Of a stretch of 64,000 nucleotides of DNA, positions 10,110 through 20,283 are shown piece by piece. The stretch spans positions 68,754,503 through 68,818,502 of the forward strand of contig CM043957.1 of NCBI GenBank assembly GCA_014529385.2, in the 5' to 3' direction. Each line of letters begins with the position of its first letter. The stretch's first letter is position 1. The position numbers were made by a program, and so were the translations under genes. The notes beneath the pieces are model-generated. The model was not told the origin of the DNA and searched no databases. It saw only the letters and a program-made list of their open reading frames with translations. This stretch comes from Adiantum capillus-veneris. Its lineage: Eukaryota > Streptophyta > Polypodiopsida > Polypodiales > Pteridaceae.

Positions 10110-12404
10110 GCTTGAGTCATCAGCCTTGGCTTGTTCAGTCCTCAGCCAGGTTACTTCAAAAACACCTCAAAGGCCTACTTTTAAAAGGATCATCCTGAAA
10201 AGGAACTTCTTTACATAGACAACGGGAAATCAAAGTGCCCTTCTCATAATATGGCAAGCTTGCATTGTCTCATGCACTGAGAGAGTCTTTATTGATGGCA
10301 AGCTCCAAAGCTATGATGCCTGGCGGCCTATGATGAACTTCCTTTCATTCATTGACTACGGCCTCTCGATGCCCAACTTGAACATGGCAGCCCCCGGCCC
10401 CTCGACTTCAACAGCTCATGCTTTGGGCCCCCTTTGAATTAATTGGCTGCCCTTGCACGGCTCTCTGCTTGAATGGCGAGCTCTCTCCTGCAACGCTCTA
10501 GGACCTCAGACACCCCCCCCCCCCCCCCCCACCTTCTGCTCATGGCGCTCTCTGCAGCCATTCCCTTCCTAGTCTGCATCTCCCGGCCGTGCTCTCTTGA
10601 TGGCTCCCCTTGACTTATAATATGCAGCCCATGCGCCACCAGATGGCGCCCCTGCAAGCCGGTTACCTTCTCTAGCTCGGACCTCCAACCTACGGGCAAG
10701 GTGCGGGCATAGACCCTTCCCGGCTCCTGCGCTGCCCTCTTTTTTATCTTGCTCTGCTCCTGGCTAGCCCTCAAGCTCTCGAACACAGCTCCCTCTCAGC
10801 TTTGGCCAGAGAGCGTCTTCCCTCGGCCCCCGCTCGTTCTCTGGGTGGCGTCCCCCTCTTGAATGGCACCTCGGCCTGTGCTCCTATAGAGCGCCCTCTT
10901 TGTAGCTCGTCCACCCTCTCTGACGCTACTCTCTTGTCTGAGCGGCCCCAGCTCTGAACGGCATCCTCATAGTGCTCTACCTGCAGCTCTGATCTGAGCT
11001 TGAGCCTCCCCTTCCTAGCTGGTTGCTTCAGGCTTGCTTAGCATGGCGGCCTCCTTACAACCGGTCTCTCCTCTCTCTCTCTCTCTCTGGTTCCCTCGGC
11101 TCTGCAACTCCTGCGCCCTCTTTTATAGCCTCTTGCAAGTGGGAGCCTGTAGAGCGTTCTTGGCGTGGCCTTCATGCTCTGCTTGGCGCCGCCCTCCCTC
11201 TCGTACACACACCCACCGCCTCCTTTTTTTGGCGACGGCAGCCCACGTGCAAACCCATCTCCCTACACACTGTGTAAAAAATTATTTTTTAGCCTTTTTA
11301 TTATATTAAAAAAACCCGACCAAAGGTGGACTCCCACCAAAACATTGCTATTATCCGATCCAATGCCTCTTGAGCTTCTTGTATGCCGTAGCCGCTAAGC
11401 TTTGACCTAACCATCGCTGGCACTTAACTCTGACAAACTCATCAAGCGTAGTTTATTGGCTCCATGTCATGCAATGCCAATGCCCATCGAGCACATCAAT
11501 GTAGTTTCCGCTCATCATAACCTCAAGGAACCCCACACTCTCAATCATCTCTACAAGGAGCACATATATAGACAATAGACAGGTACCTTGACATCGATGT
11601 TCCCCATTGAGAGCTTTCATAAGAAATCAATCATCATGATAAGCCGTGCATATTCCAAGGCATTGACTGCATAGATAAGACAATGAACCCACCCTGACAC
11701 ATCAAATGGGAGGCCCTCTCTAAGACTGGTGGAAGATTGCCCTCGAATACGCTTAAGCACCTGTATAGGCATTACGAAAATGGCCGATTATTGGGTTGAC
11801 CAGCTTTCAGATGCACTAACTAAGAAAAGTTTGGAATCCATCATCTTTGCCCAACCCCTTCGTTGAGCATTCATGCTCAACCCAAGCTTTTCTAGAAAAC
11901 TATGTACACCTATCGGCAAGAAACCCTGTATAGCATGCTGAAAACTCCAAAAACTTGAAAAAACCATATTTACATTGTTAGCAGCTCTGATATCACTCCC
12001 TCTGCTGCTTCCACCTGCTAGATACTTGAAAAAGAAACTCTCCCTCGATCAAAGGGAAAGCTTCGTGCCCTCCAACCTGAAGAGCAACATCCTCCCGGAT
12101 CAAAGGAGAAGCTCTCAGCCTCCCTACTTGAGAATTGGCTTCCACCTGGATCCCAATGAAACTGCACATCCTCTTGAGGCTTGAATCTTGCACACACAGC
12201 CTCAGCACAAGAACACAAGCTGTGCATACAGGCCATACTATCTACCTGAAGCTTGGGACTTGTAGCTGCCACACCACCATAAGACCATTCAAAATTGCCA
12301 CCGACATAAGAGCAGATGCCCTGTGTGAGAAAGGCATCTCCTTGAATGATTTCTTTGACTTAGACCTCATGAGTGCCCTGGGCTATGTTTTCGAGCACTA
12401 GTGG
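10108..12404. other. pyrimidine-rich repeat DNA inside the CACTA element, no firm gene
   Basis: From 10108 to about 11280 the plus strand is rich in GCTCTCT/CCCTC words and includes a run of 18 C at 10513-10530. The open frames here are compositional. From 11280 the base composition changes. A hairpin GTTGAGCAT/ATGCTCAAC sits near 11865-11884. GCTCTGATATCA at 11986-11997 is the complement of a tRNA-Met primer-binding site with one change. Both hint at a minus-strand LTR retrotransposon remnant nested in the transposon. Confidence 0.45.
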
Positions 12405-12944
12405 CTACATCTCTAGCTCTTCGAACTCTTGAACACTGTGTAGGGCTCTCACAGCTTTGATCCTGTATAGAGCCTTGTTGACGTACACAGCCTGGGAGGA
12501 GTCTATCGGAACATCCAGGTCGTCAAAACCCCAATCATCATCTGCATCAATCTCCAAAGCGTGGGAAACACTCGTCACACCATCATGATCAAAAGCAGCA
12601 ACCTTCCAGAGACATTGAAAAGCATACTTTCCTGCAAAGAGGTATACTAAGCCCTTGAAGACATTAGAGGCATCAGCACAAGGCGAAAACTCCCTCGGAA
12701 CACCTGTGACCACTTCAAGGGGCACGTCTTCATCAAGCAAACTATCTAGATACTCACAAGTAATGTCTTCAAACATATCAGCGTCAAAGGGAGAAGATGT
12801 AGGCTCATAATCACCCTCTTCTGATGAGAGACTGTCAAAAAAAGCCATATCATCATCTCTATCATCAAAAGAATTCCCTACTTGCGCCATATCCCCACAC
12901 ATACTGCCATCCTTTGTGGACAGAATCTCGTCACCATTGAGCAC
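12405..12944 (-). CDS. hypothetical acidic protein of about 180 residues in repeat DNA
   Basis: I do not recognise it. The frame is strongly acidic (FDDRDDDMAFFD, SSEEGDYEP, DADDDWGFDDLD) and has no zinc finger, DDE or RT motif and no membrane segment. Its first codon in the open frame is GTG, and the frame extends a little further upstream to a TGA near 13001. It lies on the minus strand between two hairpin-bearing sequences (11865 and 13013) that look like LTR-element borders. An accessory or linker part of a retrotransposon polyprotein is the likeliest explanation. A captured host fragment or chance are alternatives. Confidence 0.3.
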   Translation of the reverse strand: MLNGDEILSTKDGSMCGDMAQVGNSFDDRDDDMAFFDSLSSEEGDYEPTSSPFDADMFEDITCEYLDSLLDEDVPLEVVTGVPREFSPCADASNVFKGLVYLFAGKYAFQCLWKVAAFDHDGVTSVSHALEIDADDDWGFDDLDVPIDSSQAVYVNKALYRIKAVRALHSVQEFEELEM

Positions 12945-13011
12945 GTTCAGAGCTTCTAAATATGACCTTGGAGGAATTTTGGGGTCACTTTTGCAGTTTT
13001 ATGTCACTCTT

Positions 13012-13047
13012 TGATGAGCATAAAATGCTCAACTTGGGGTTGGGCAA
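13012..13047 (+). repeat. hairpin plus G-rich tract at a putative LTR edge
   Basis: GAGCATAAAATGCTC is a near-perfect palindrome followed by AACTTGGGGTTGGG. The nearby copy at 11865-11884 shares the palindrome arms and the adjoining CCCAAGC in the opposite orientation. The G-rich run would serve as a polypurine tract if the LTR starts at 13048. Confidence 0.4.
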
Positions 13048-14253
13048 TGATGATAAACCACTTTTGGTATGTACAAACTAGTGCGTATATACATGGTCAT
13101 ATGTACAAAAGGATGTAAATACATGCATTTGGGAGCTTTGAAAAGTGGTTTCATGTTTTAGAAATGATGCAGTGTGTGCACATTGTGAATAGTCGGGTTC
13201 GCATGCCAGTTGGGCACATGTACATGCCTGGATAGGGTATCGCGGCCTTGGATATGGTTCTTGGGGGCATCTCTTGGCTCTAGAGAATGTTTTTGAGCTT
13301 TCTAGAATGTAAATAGTGCAAGTGGGAAGTGTGGGCACTCTCATCCCACTCGAGAAGTTTGGGACATGCAGTAACTGTCTATTTACGATGCCTGATCTGC
13401 GGTGATGCGTGCACCGCCCTAGAAGTGGTCAAAAATGGAATGTGGGGCTGTGGCAAAGTGCTTTGGGTATCGAGGATCAAGCGTACAAAATTTGGTCAAT
13501 TTTGAAGTCCGTTTGGGGTTTTTCCCGCGAAAAATGCCCGTCGAGGGTCAAAATTGGCCAAAACTAGGTCAAAAAAGGTCAAAAAATGACCAAAAAATGC
13601 TGTGAAAAGGCTTCAATTTTCCACATCAGTCACGGTTCCGTGAGTGTACCAGCTGAGGGAGTATTTTTGAAGCCAAGTTTTGGCACTTTCACCCCTCTAT
13701 GTGTGGGAGGAAGCAGGGTTCCTACAGGTGGTCTAGTGCAGTCCCATCACGTTCGCGTCCTGTTTTCGAGTGTGTGGAGGAGTGAATGAGAGCTCTGAGG
13801 TTTCCATGAATGGGTGTGTGCGAGGAATTGAGGGAAGAAGATGCGGCTTTCTGCAAGACTGTGTGACCCTGTATCGGTGCCATTAGGGTTGGCGCTACTC
13901 CAAAGAGTCCAACAGAGTTGAGTTTGGTGAAGCTTTTGCAATGGTCTGAGAGAGGCCTTTTGTGGCTTGATTTTTTGAGTTTTTGAGTTTTTGATGGTTT
14001 TTCTTGTATATTTTGGTTACCATCACACGTGATTTCAAGTGTTGATCAACTGACTCACCTTGTAGTGTCTACGGACCGGCAAGGGCTTGTAGGTCGAGGC
14101 ATTTGGAGTTTGAATCGAACTTGTGGGTAGTATTTTTATTGAGCTCTTGAGTGATGGTGAGTGTGGGTTGGAATTCAAGTGAATTCCTTGTGTGGTGTCG
14201 AGTTATCTGGGTGTGTGAGCGTGCGCACGGCGTCTTTTGATCCATCAGCAGCA
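13048..14253 (+). repeat. candidate LTR nested in the CACTA element
   Basis: The segment starts TGATGATAAACC after a G-rich tract and ends CAGCAGCA, TG...CA like an LTR. It has no coding similarity and a composition (T/G-rich, GGTCAAAAA repeats near 13555-13600) unlike the flanking transposon. No second copy was found in the window, so it could be a solo or truncated LTR. Borders are provisional. Confidence 0.35.
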
Positions 14254-14855
14254 TGGTTAGTATTTCACTTTACTCTTTTACATTTGTTGTATTTTAATGA
14301 TAAGCTAAGAAAATAGATTGTTTTGTAATTATATGTTTTTACTTACAAAAAGTCTTATTGTTTTTTTCTGCAGAATCCGACAGATACGCCGCTTGGACGC
14401 GATGAGACGTCTGATTAAGCGACGTCAGTCTAGCCGTAGCCAAATAGCACTAGTTTTCTTTTGTCATAGCTTATATAATGAGATGACATGTATACGTCTT
14501 TTTATAACTATTGAAAAACGATATATTTTTTCAATAATGACAATTGTGTTGAAACTATTACATTTACAAAGCTTAACAATCAAGTGATTTTGCCTATGAT
14601 ATGTATAATTTTGTCATTCATTTACTTTCGTCAATTCACTTTCGTCCAATTACTTTTGTCAGTTTTGTATCTTTATTCTGCAAACAATATTATGCATGAT
14701 GGAGTTAATGGTTATATTGTCTTGTGGATGACTACTTTGGGTCTATACCTTGCACTTTCTAGGTGAATCTGTGCTTATCTTGGATTCATTTAGGTATACT
14801 TTATTCTGGAAACATTCAATATGATTGATGAGTGGCAGGGCATTCAACCAAAAAA
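14254..14855. other. AT-rich 3' part of the CACTA element
   Basis: No recognisable gene. After CTGCAG at 14368-14373 a short frame of 14 codons runs to TAA (14415-14417) and might be a terminal exon of the TNPA-like gene. Several CGTC/GACG words resemble the subterminal repeats. Confidence 0.3.
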
Positions 14856-14859
14856 ATTT

Positions 14860-15028
14860 ATTATCGAGCGTCGCTATAAACATCTCTATATAAGGTTCTG
14901 CAACATCGCTATAAGCTTCGCTACAAAAGGACTACAATCGTCCGACGCTTTTAGCGACGGTGGTAGCGAAGCCGGAGAGTAAAAAAACCCAATGTATTTC
15001 CATCGCTAAAAGCGTCACAAGTGCACAT
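14860..15028 (-). repeat. right subterminal repeat cluster of the CACTA element
   Basis: Units of AGCGTCGCTATAA, TCGCTATAAGCTTCGCTACAA, GACGCTTTTAGCGACGG and TCGCTAAAAGCGTC are packed within about 170 bases, in both orientations. They share the CGCTATA and GACGCT cores with the left end (3535-3715), as expected of accessory-protein binding sites. Confidence 0.75.
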
Positions 15029-15042
15029 AACCTCTTGTAGTG
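15029..15042 (-). repeat. CACTA right terminal inverted repeat
   Basis: AACCTCTTGTAGTG is followed by TTA at 15043-15045, the same trinucleotide that precedes the left end. It is the reverse complement of 3524-3537 with one difference. Confidence 0.92.
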
Positions 15043-15045
15043 TTA

Positions 15046-16760
15046 GCTTCACGAGAAAAATCATCAACCAAACCATCATCCTTGTGAACAATCACATCTT
15101 TATCATGCAAATCATCATCCTTGTGAATAATCACATCTGTATCATGCAAAACATGTATATCGTGCTTTGGAGAAGAAAAGACTGAGAGAGTCTCCTCCTT
15201 TTTCTAGCTTCGCCTGAACATTAGAAATGAGAGTGAAAAATGAATAACTTTCTCCCCATGAATGACAATGGGAGAGTCAGTTTTGGCATTGAAAGTGAAA
15301 GTATTGTCCGCCCAATCAATGAGAGGGTTATGCTCACGGAACCATCGAATCCTTAGAATCATACCACATCCTGAAAGAGGAGAAACTACAAATTTTCTGC
15401 TGAAGGACGCTTATTGAACTGTGAATAGCACATCAAGGCACTCTCCTGTAATGAGAGAGTCCATACCGTCGAGCAGAGATGTCTTGCTAACCTCCAAGCG
15501 GACTCTTTCGACAAGTGTCACCAATCAGATCGTGCATACTACCAGAATCAAACAAGACCACCATGTGTTGACCATTCACATGACCGTAACTCTTCATAAG
15601 AGACTTATCAATGATAGAATCATGAGAAACTTAGGACACATGAATGTTCTCAGTTATGGCATTAACAGAGGATATAGGTTCTGTGGATTCTTTAGATTCA
15701 ATCTTAGGACATGTTTTCTTTATATGACCCTTGACGTGACAGTGATAAAAATCGACCTTCCTTAGAATAAATGACTTGTTCTTCTGCCGTGATATATCCT
15801 CCTATAATTCCTTGTGCAACTTTTTCATATGGGGTGAGCTTAGGTTTAGCAAGTGTGTTAGCTTTACCCTTAGATTTATTTTGAGTGTTCTTTTCCGAAA
15901 GACTAGAGGAAGATTGGTTAGAAGAGTTACCTTTCTTACCGTTCTTAGGGTTCTAAGAAGTCTGAGAGATACTTTGAGAAGACTTGTTCTCCTTAGGCTT
16001 TCCCTTACTGTGCTTCATCTCCTATGAGAGAGCAATCGCTACCGCCTTGTTGAGATCGATTGGATCGCGTACCTCGACATCATACTTGATATACTCGTCC
16101 AATCCGTAAAGGAATGCCTCCTTGCGCTCATCATCCGATTTGCATAATAGGGTGCCGAGCTGCAAAACACGAGTAGAGAAAGACATAACTGGCATACCAT
16201 TTTCCTTGAGACTGCGCAAATCGTCCTTTAACCGTGCTAGGTACTGGGGTGGCATAAACCGTGCCTTGAGCTTGTCTTGGAAGTTGGAAGTCGGCCCAAT
16301 TGAAAGAAAGGGGCACGCCTTCTTCGGCTTCCTCTAGGTGCGCGGTCAGCTGTGCCTCTTACCATGCGTGGTAACAATTAATGGCATCACCGATAAGATA
16401 CATGGCTACCATCAAAACCTTGCTATTTCCTGTCTTCTTAGTTGTCACAAAATAAGCATTAAATTGATGCAAACAAGAATGAATAACACTACCATCCATC
16501 TTACCGTCATAGTTATTGAATGTGATCTTCTTTGTGACGGGGTTGTTGGAGTCCGAATCTGTGCTTGAGCTACTTGATGAACTACCAACATCTTTGACCG
16601 GCTCAGGCTTCGAGGTAAGTACATGTAAAACCAACTCTTGCATGTATTGATCTCTCTGCGCCTCACGCTCTAGCTCCAAGGCCGATCGTCTGTCTTCGGT
16701 CGCCAAGCGCGCTTGGTCACGCTCATGCTCCAAGGCTACCCTTTTGTCTTCGGCCGCCAA
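15046..16760 (-). pseudogene. Ty3/gypsy gag-protease fragment
   Basis: Read on the minus strand from 16760: a charged coiled-coil N-terminus (EDKRVALEHERDQARL), the gag capsid start (NNYDGKMDGSVIHSCLHQFN..YF, YLIGDAINCYHAW), a second capsid block at 16255-16022 (LARLKDDLRSLKENGMPV), a zinc knuckle near 15740 (CHVKGHIKKTC, first Cys lost), and an aspartic protease start near 15560 (VLFDSGSMHDLIG, catalytic DSG kept). A post-protease segment near 15320 (RWFREHNPLIDW) follows. Gag packages element RNA and the protease matures the polyprotein. The frame is broken by shifts and stops, and the downstream RT is missing because the CACTA element abuts at 15045. PBS and LTR candidates lie to the right (17435-17447 and beyond), consistent with minus orientation. 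Confidence 0.8.
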
Positions 16761-17434
16761 GTACGCTCATGCTCCAAGGCTAACCATTTTTCTTCGCGCT
16801 CGCGATCCAAGGCAATGGTTGCACTTCTTGTCGTAGCATCATGTCCATCATCGTCTTGACCAAAGCCTCCATAGGATTTGGTGCAAACCGTGGCGTAGAT
16901 GGGGAAGGGGGAGGGTCAAAAAAACCCCCTAGTGGGGAAAATTCTTCTTCACAAACTCAATGCTCATCACCTTCACGCAAAGTATCCATTCCGCTTCGGG
17001 TGATGACCATACACTAAGTTCTTGGTACTTAAGTCCACGAGGAACTTGGGTTCTTAAGGTTGTTGGGTTCTTGGGTTCTTGAGTTCTTGAGGTCTTTCTT
17101 TAGCTTGCAATCTGTGTTAGAGAAGGCTTTTCTCTTACCCGAGCTCTATTCTTCCTTGCAGGCGCACCCCTTGGCGGCCTTGCGCTCACACCAAGGTTGC
17201 TTTTTCCCACCTCACTTAGATTGGTCAGCCGCTAAGTGCACGGTCCGCTCTCAATGTGTGAAAAGAGGAACAAGGGGAGGCCGGACAAGCCCTTCTTTCT
17301 TGGGTTACCTGCCACTTCAAAAACACTATTAGAAATCGACACGCCCAAGTGAACTTGGGTTACGTGCGACCGCAACAAGCAAAAAAAAAATCTTGTGGTT
17401 CTTTCCTTAAGTGATACAGAACACTGCCAAAGCT
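16761..17434 (-). other. 5' leader of the minus-strand gypsy element
   Basis: Between the gag frame and the primer-binding site I see no further conserved protein. Near 16740-16850 the charged repeat coding of the gag N-terminus continues in broken frames (CTCATGCTCCAAGGC units). The rest resembles untranslated leader. Confidence 0.4.
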
Positions 17435-17447
17435 CTGATACCAATGT
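17435..17447 (-). promoter_or_regulatory. primer-binding site (tRNA-Met type), minus strand
   Basis: GCTCTGATACCAA on the plus strand is the complement of TTGGTATCAGAGC, the common plant LTR-retrotransposon primer site for initiator tRNA-Met. It borders the LTR-like sequence starting TGTAAGG at 17445. Confidence 0.7.
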
Positions 17448-17608
17448 AAGGCGCAACGGAAGTGAATGTTGAACTTTGCTCGAGATGAGTGCTCCGAATT
17501 GCGCTCAAGGGTTCCTTTTACTTACGGAAGGGAGAGCCTTCCGTTCTTTTAATGAGAGTGCAAATGATCACAAACAAAGTGAATGACAATGTGAATGAAG
17601 GTGCTGAG

Positions 17609-17663
<55 letters not shown>

Positions 17664-18410
17664 AGAGAATACGACACTAGAATGTTGTCAAACCCTCCTC
17701 CAAGGGCCCCACTCTCTATGGCGAGAGAGGTCTATGCTATTGATTGCACAAATCTGGTACAATGGTCTAGATGCAATGGACTTGCCAACGATGTCGACAA
17801 CAATGATGACGACCACGAGACGGGCTGAAATCTGAAAACGCTAGGGGCTGAAATCTGCAAATCTCGTATCTGCTGAATTCTAACACTTTGTCGACGAGGA
17901 CGGCGATGATGACGACCAACGATGATGCGCTGAAAACGCACATGCTGAAATCTGCGAATAGCGGGCTGAAACTGAAAACACTGGCTGATCTGACCACGCG
18001 GCAAGGATCTGTTGTGGGAAGGTGAGATCTGTGAGGTTTGGGACTTGATTTGCGGTGTCTACTGCTGAAAATCAAAAACGCTCATGCTAGGGCTGATTTT
18101 GTCGCCGAGAATCTGCAAAACGCTAGAGAGATCTGCAACTTGCAAAAACACAAGGCTGACCTTGTCCTTGCAAAAATGCTACGCTTGCTGCTGTGAAGTA
18201 CTAACGCCAGGGCTGATCTGCAATCTACAAAACGCCAGGCTGAAACTGAGCCAAAACGCTGGTCTTGTTCTGTTGTTGGCTGGAAACGCTAGGCCGCCTG
18301 CCGGTCTTGCTGAGAAGGTGCACTATGGGTTGGTGGACTTCTATTGCCTCTTCTGCCAAAAAGTGCTAGCACTAGGTTTCTTTTAAAGAGACTAGCAAAT
18401 TTGCCCTACT
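17445..18410 (-). repeat. probable 5' LTR of the minus-strand gypsy element, with CTGAAA-type internal repeats
   Basis: It starts TGTAAGGCGCAACGG next to the primer site. It contains a GA tract (17612-17660) and, from about 17820 to 18370, roughly a dozen degenerate units built on GGGCTGAAATCTG..AAAACGCTAG. The right border is uncertain and no second LTR was found in the window. No protein-like frame. Confidence 0.45.
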
Positions 18411-18779
18411 CATTTTCCCAAAAAAGTCACTTATTAATAATAAATGAAAAATGGCTAAAATAGGAAAAATGGGTTCTTTGCACTGTAAAATGCTCATCAT
18501 GGCTACTGACTGTAATTTTGATCATCATGTTGTGTGCAACCAGAGGATATGCAACTACTCTAAGTGCCTGGACATGCACGGCCTGCGCACAGGCTCACAA
18601 AGGTGCCAGAACACTTCATAAGCTGACCTGAACCCTCAATCTGAAGCAGCTTGTCCACATGCACATAGGGTTAGATGTGCATGTGACATGTCTCCTACCT
18701 TCTCTTGCCATCTTTCAAAGAGTCTATTATCACACTATGGCTTGAGACATGAATTCACTTAGGGTATAAAACTTTGGCA
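18411..18779. other. no gene recognised
   Basis: AT-rich sequence without conserved coding; a plausible junction between two gypsy fragments. Confidence 0.3.
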
Positions 18780-19592
18780 TAGTAAGCAAGAGATCTTTTA
18801 CATTATCTCTTAAATCCCACCAGAATTGACTGATAAGATATCACATGTGAGCTGATGCACATATTGATGCAAGGCAAGGGCCCTATCGTAGCTTGCGAAG
18901 CTTGGTTTTGGTAACTCTTGCCCTATCTACTTCCCCAAAGGTTGCTGAAAACTCTCTTACAAAGGCCTCGAAGTCATAGAGTAGAGGAGAGTCCCTATCA
19001 TGTAGGGGTGCAAACCAAGAGAGGGTTGTACTTGAGCAGCATCACCATGAAACGCGTTTCGACAGGTCAGGACAGGTGAAACGTTTCACAACAAGCTACC
19101 GTAGTTTTAGTTTCAAAGTCGCTAAACGCACGTTTCGGTCTCACGTTTCACTGTGCTCTAATTTTAGACCGAAACATTTCAAGGTGAAACGTTTCGGCCT
19201 TGAAACGTTTCGCGGCTATGATGTACTTGAGAGGTGTGTGCCAATGAGACCAGTTTGAGGAGCCCCATCAGGGTAGCGCTCAAGCTACATGCGTATGAAT
19301 AACTTCGCTCATTGGAGGAAGCTCTAAGCTTTGATCTCGCCCCATTAGACTTTTTAAATAGGTTGACCTTAGGCTCATTTCTATTTTGTAGTAGATTGGC
19401 CAAAGGTATGGTTTGATTATGGCCATGGTTAGCTTCGCGTAACTCTTGGAATTTGGCGTTGAAGTTCTTGCATCACCAGACTTAAGAAGTGCGGTTGCTC
19501 CGGTTGTACTCATGCATTGCTCTCATGTAGCTCTTGAATTTGCTATTGCAAGTTTTGCAAGGTGAAAATTACACCTTCCCATACAAACTCCA
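18780..19592 (-). pseudogene. Ty3/gypsy gag fragment
   Basis: On the minus strand a frame begins ATG near 19592 and reads, with several stops, through QNLQ-QIQELHESNA and FQELREANHGHN. Near 18890-19010 comes the clear capsid block YDFEAFVREFSATFGEVDRARV, followed by SQFWWDLRDNVKDLL near 18800. The spacing and the FGE.DRAR motif are those of plant gypsy gag. It is heavily decayed. A minus-strand TATA box at about 19888 lies upstream, so this and the promoter DNA probably belong to one element. Confidence 0.65.
19049..19212. repeat. cluster of GAAACGTTTC palindromes
   Basis: AAACG(C)GTTTC, GTGAAACGTTTCAC, ACGTTTCGG, ACGTTTCAC, GTGAAACGTTTCGG and TTGAAACGTTTCGCGG occur within about 165 bases, several as full palindromes. 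It lies inside the decayed gag region. Function unknown. Confidence 0.7.
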
Positions 19593-19885
19593 TGTCTAGG
19601 CAAGATTAAGAAGTGGAGTCTTGAAAAATTGTTATGAGCGCGTCTTGAGCTGGAGAAGAGCGACAAAAGACCCTCACAATATACAAGAGCTTGGAATTTG
19701 ATTACGACACTTAATCTCGATTATAGACTTAGTAAATGATTAAGAGAACTTGATACAAGACTTGGGTTACAAGTACAAGGCAAGACTTGATTACAAGAAC
19801 AAGACTTGAACACAAGACAAAAACTAGAAGACTTACCTCGCAGGAGCCTCACAACTCGTGTTGGAGGGGCTTGTAGCCCAAGAGC

Positions 19886-19895
19886 TCTATTTATA
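19886..19895 (-). promoter_or_regulatory. TATA box TATAAATAG on the minus strand
   Basis: The minus strand reads AGTATAAATAGAGCTC, a textbook plant TATA box. Upstream on that strand (19950-20190) lies the TTCTAGAA array; downstream the gag fragment follows. This is the arrangement of an LTR U3 promoter driving gag. Confidence 0.6.
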
Positions 19896-19949
19896 CTAAG
19901 ATTCTAAGGAGGTTAAGGACTTGAGGTTCTTCCTTATAAAGCCTTCTAG

Positions 19950-20190
19950 TTCTTTTAGAGTCTTCTGGTTCTTGTAGAACCCTCCAGACTCTTCAAGATA
20001 CTTTTGGGACCTTCTAAATTCTTCTTCACACTCCTAGAATCTTCTAGAACCAGATCCTTCTAGGTGCTTCTAAAACCTTCGGGATCCCTCTAGACTCGTC
20101 TAGATGTTTCTAGAACCTTCTAGATTCTAGATGTTTCTAGAATGTTTTAGAACCTTCTAGATTCTTCTTCAAGTTTCTAGAGCTTTCTAG
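19950..20190 (-). promoter_or_regulatory. array of TTCTAGAA / heat-shock-element-like motifs
   Basis: The palindromic word TTCTAGAA, or its one-base variants, recurs about a dozen times. The best stretch, TTCTAGAACCTTCTAGAT at 20108-20125, has alternating TTC and GAA triplets at 5-base steps, the consensus for heat-shock factor binding. It precedes a minus-strand TATA box by about 60-300 bases. Known precedent: heat-responsive plant LTR elements carry such arrays. Activity here is inference. Confidence 0.5.
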
Positions 20191-20270
20191 AACTCGTATC
20201 CATGACACCATCATATCTACTTGTTCCCAATCTTAAAGTTTTTAAGGAGGTGGAAAACTGTCAAATGACA

Positions 20271-20283
20271 CCTCTGATACCAC
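20271..20283 (-). promoter_or_regulatory. possible primer-binding site, minus strand
   Basis: CTCTGATACCACA is the complement of TGTGGTATCAGAG. It resembles a tRNA-Met primer site and is followed by TGAGAGGTGTGAG, but no matching LTR pair was found. Confidence 0.4.

Larger units (their letters stand above)
3524..15042 (+). mobile_element. CACTA (En/Spm) DNA transposon, about 11.5 kb, with TTA target duplication
   Basis: The left end reads CACTACAAGAG and the right end reads CTCTTGTAGTG, an 11-base perfect terminal inverted repeat that extends to 13 of 14. Immediately outside, both ends have TTA (3521-3523 and 15043-15045), the 3-base duplication expected for this superfamily. Inside lie subterminal repeats, a decayed TNPD-like transposase gene (6132-8244) and a TNPA-like gene (8749-9735), in the order known for En/Spm. 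The transposase genes are broken, so the copy is non-autonomous now, although the intact ends could still be moved in trans. It has also absorbed microsatellites, a 470-base tandem duplication and probably an LTR element. Ends and superfamily are seen directly; mobility is inference. Confidence 0.93.

Noticed and set aside
10513-10530. Runs of 18 C (10513) and 22 C (62490) as i-motif or G-quadruplex regulators.
   Set aside because: Plain homopolymers of this length are also common sequencing or assembly weak points; nothing nearby supports a function.
10439-10786. Minus-strand frame of about 115 residues.
   Set aside because: Arg/Glu/Gly-rich, translated from pyrimidine-rich low-complexity DNA with a run of C; no family features and no conserved start.
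15421-16027. Plus-strand frames opposite the gypsy gag-protease region.
   Set aside because: They are antisense shadows. The minus strand carries the knuckle and DSGS protease motif.
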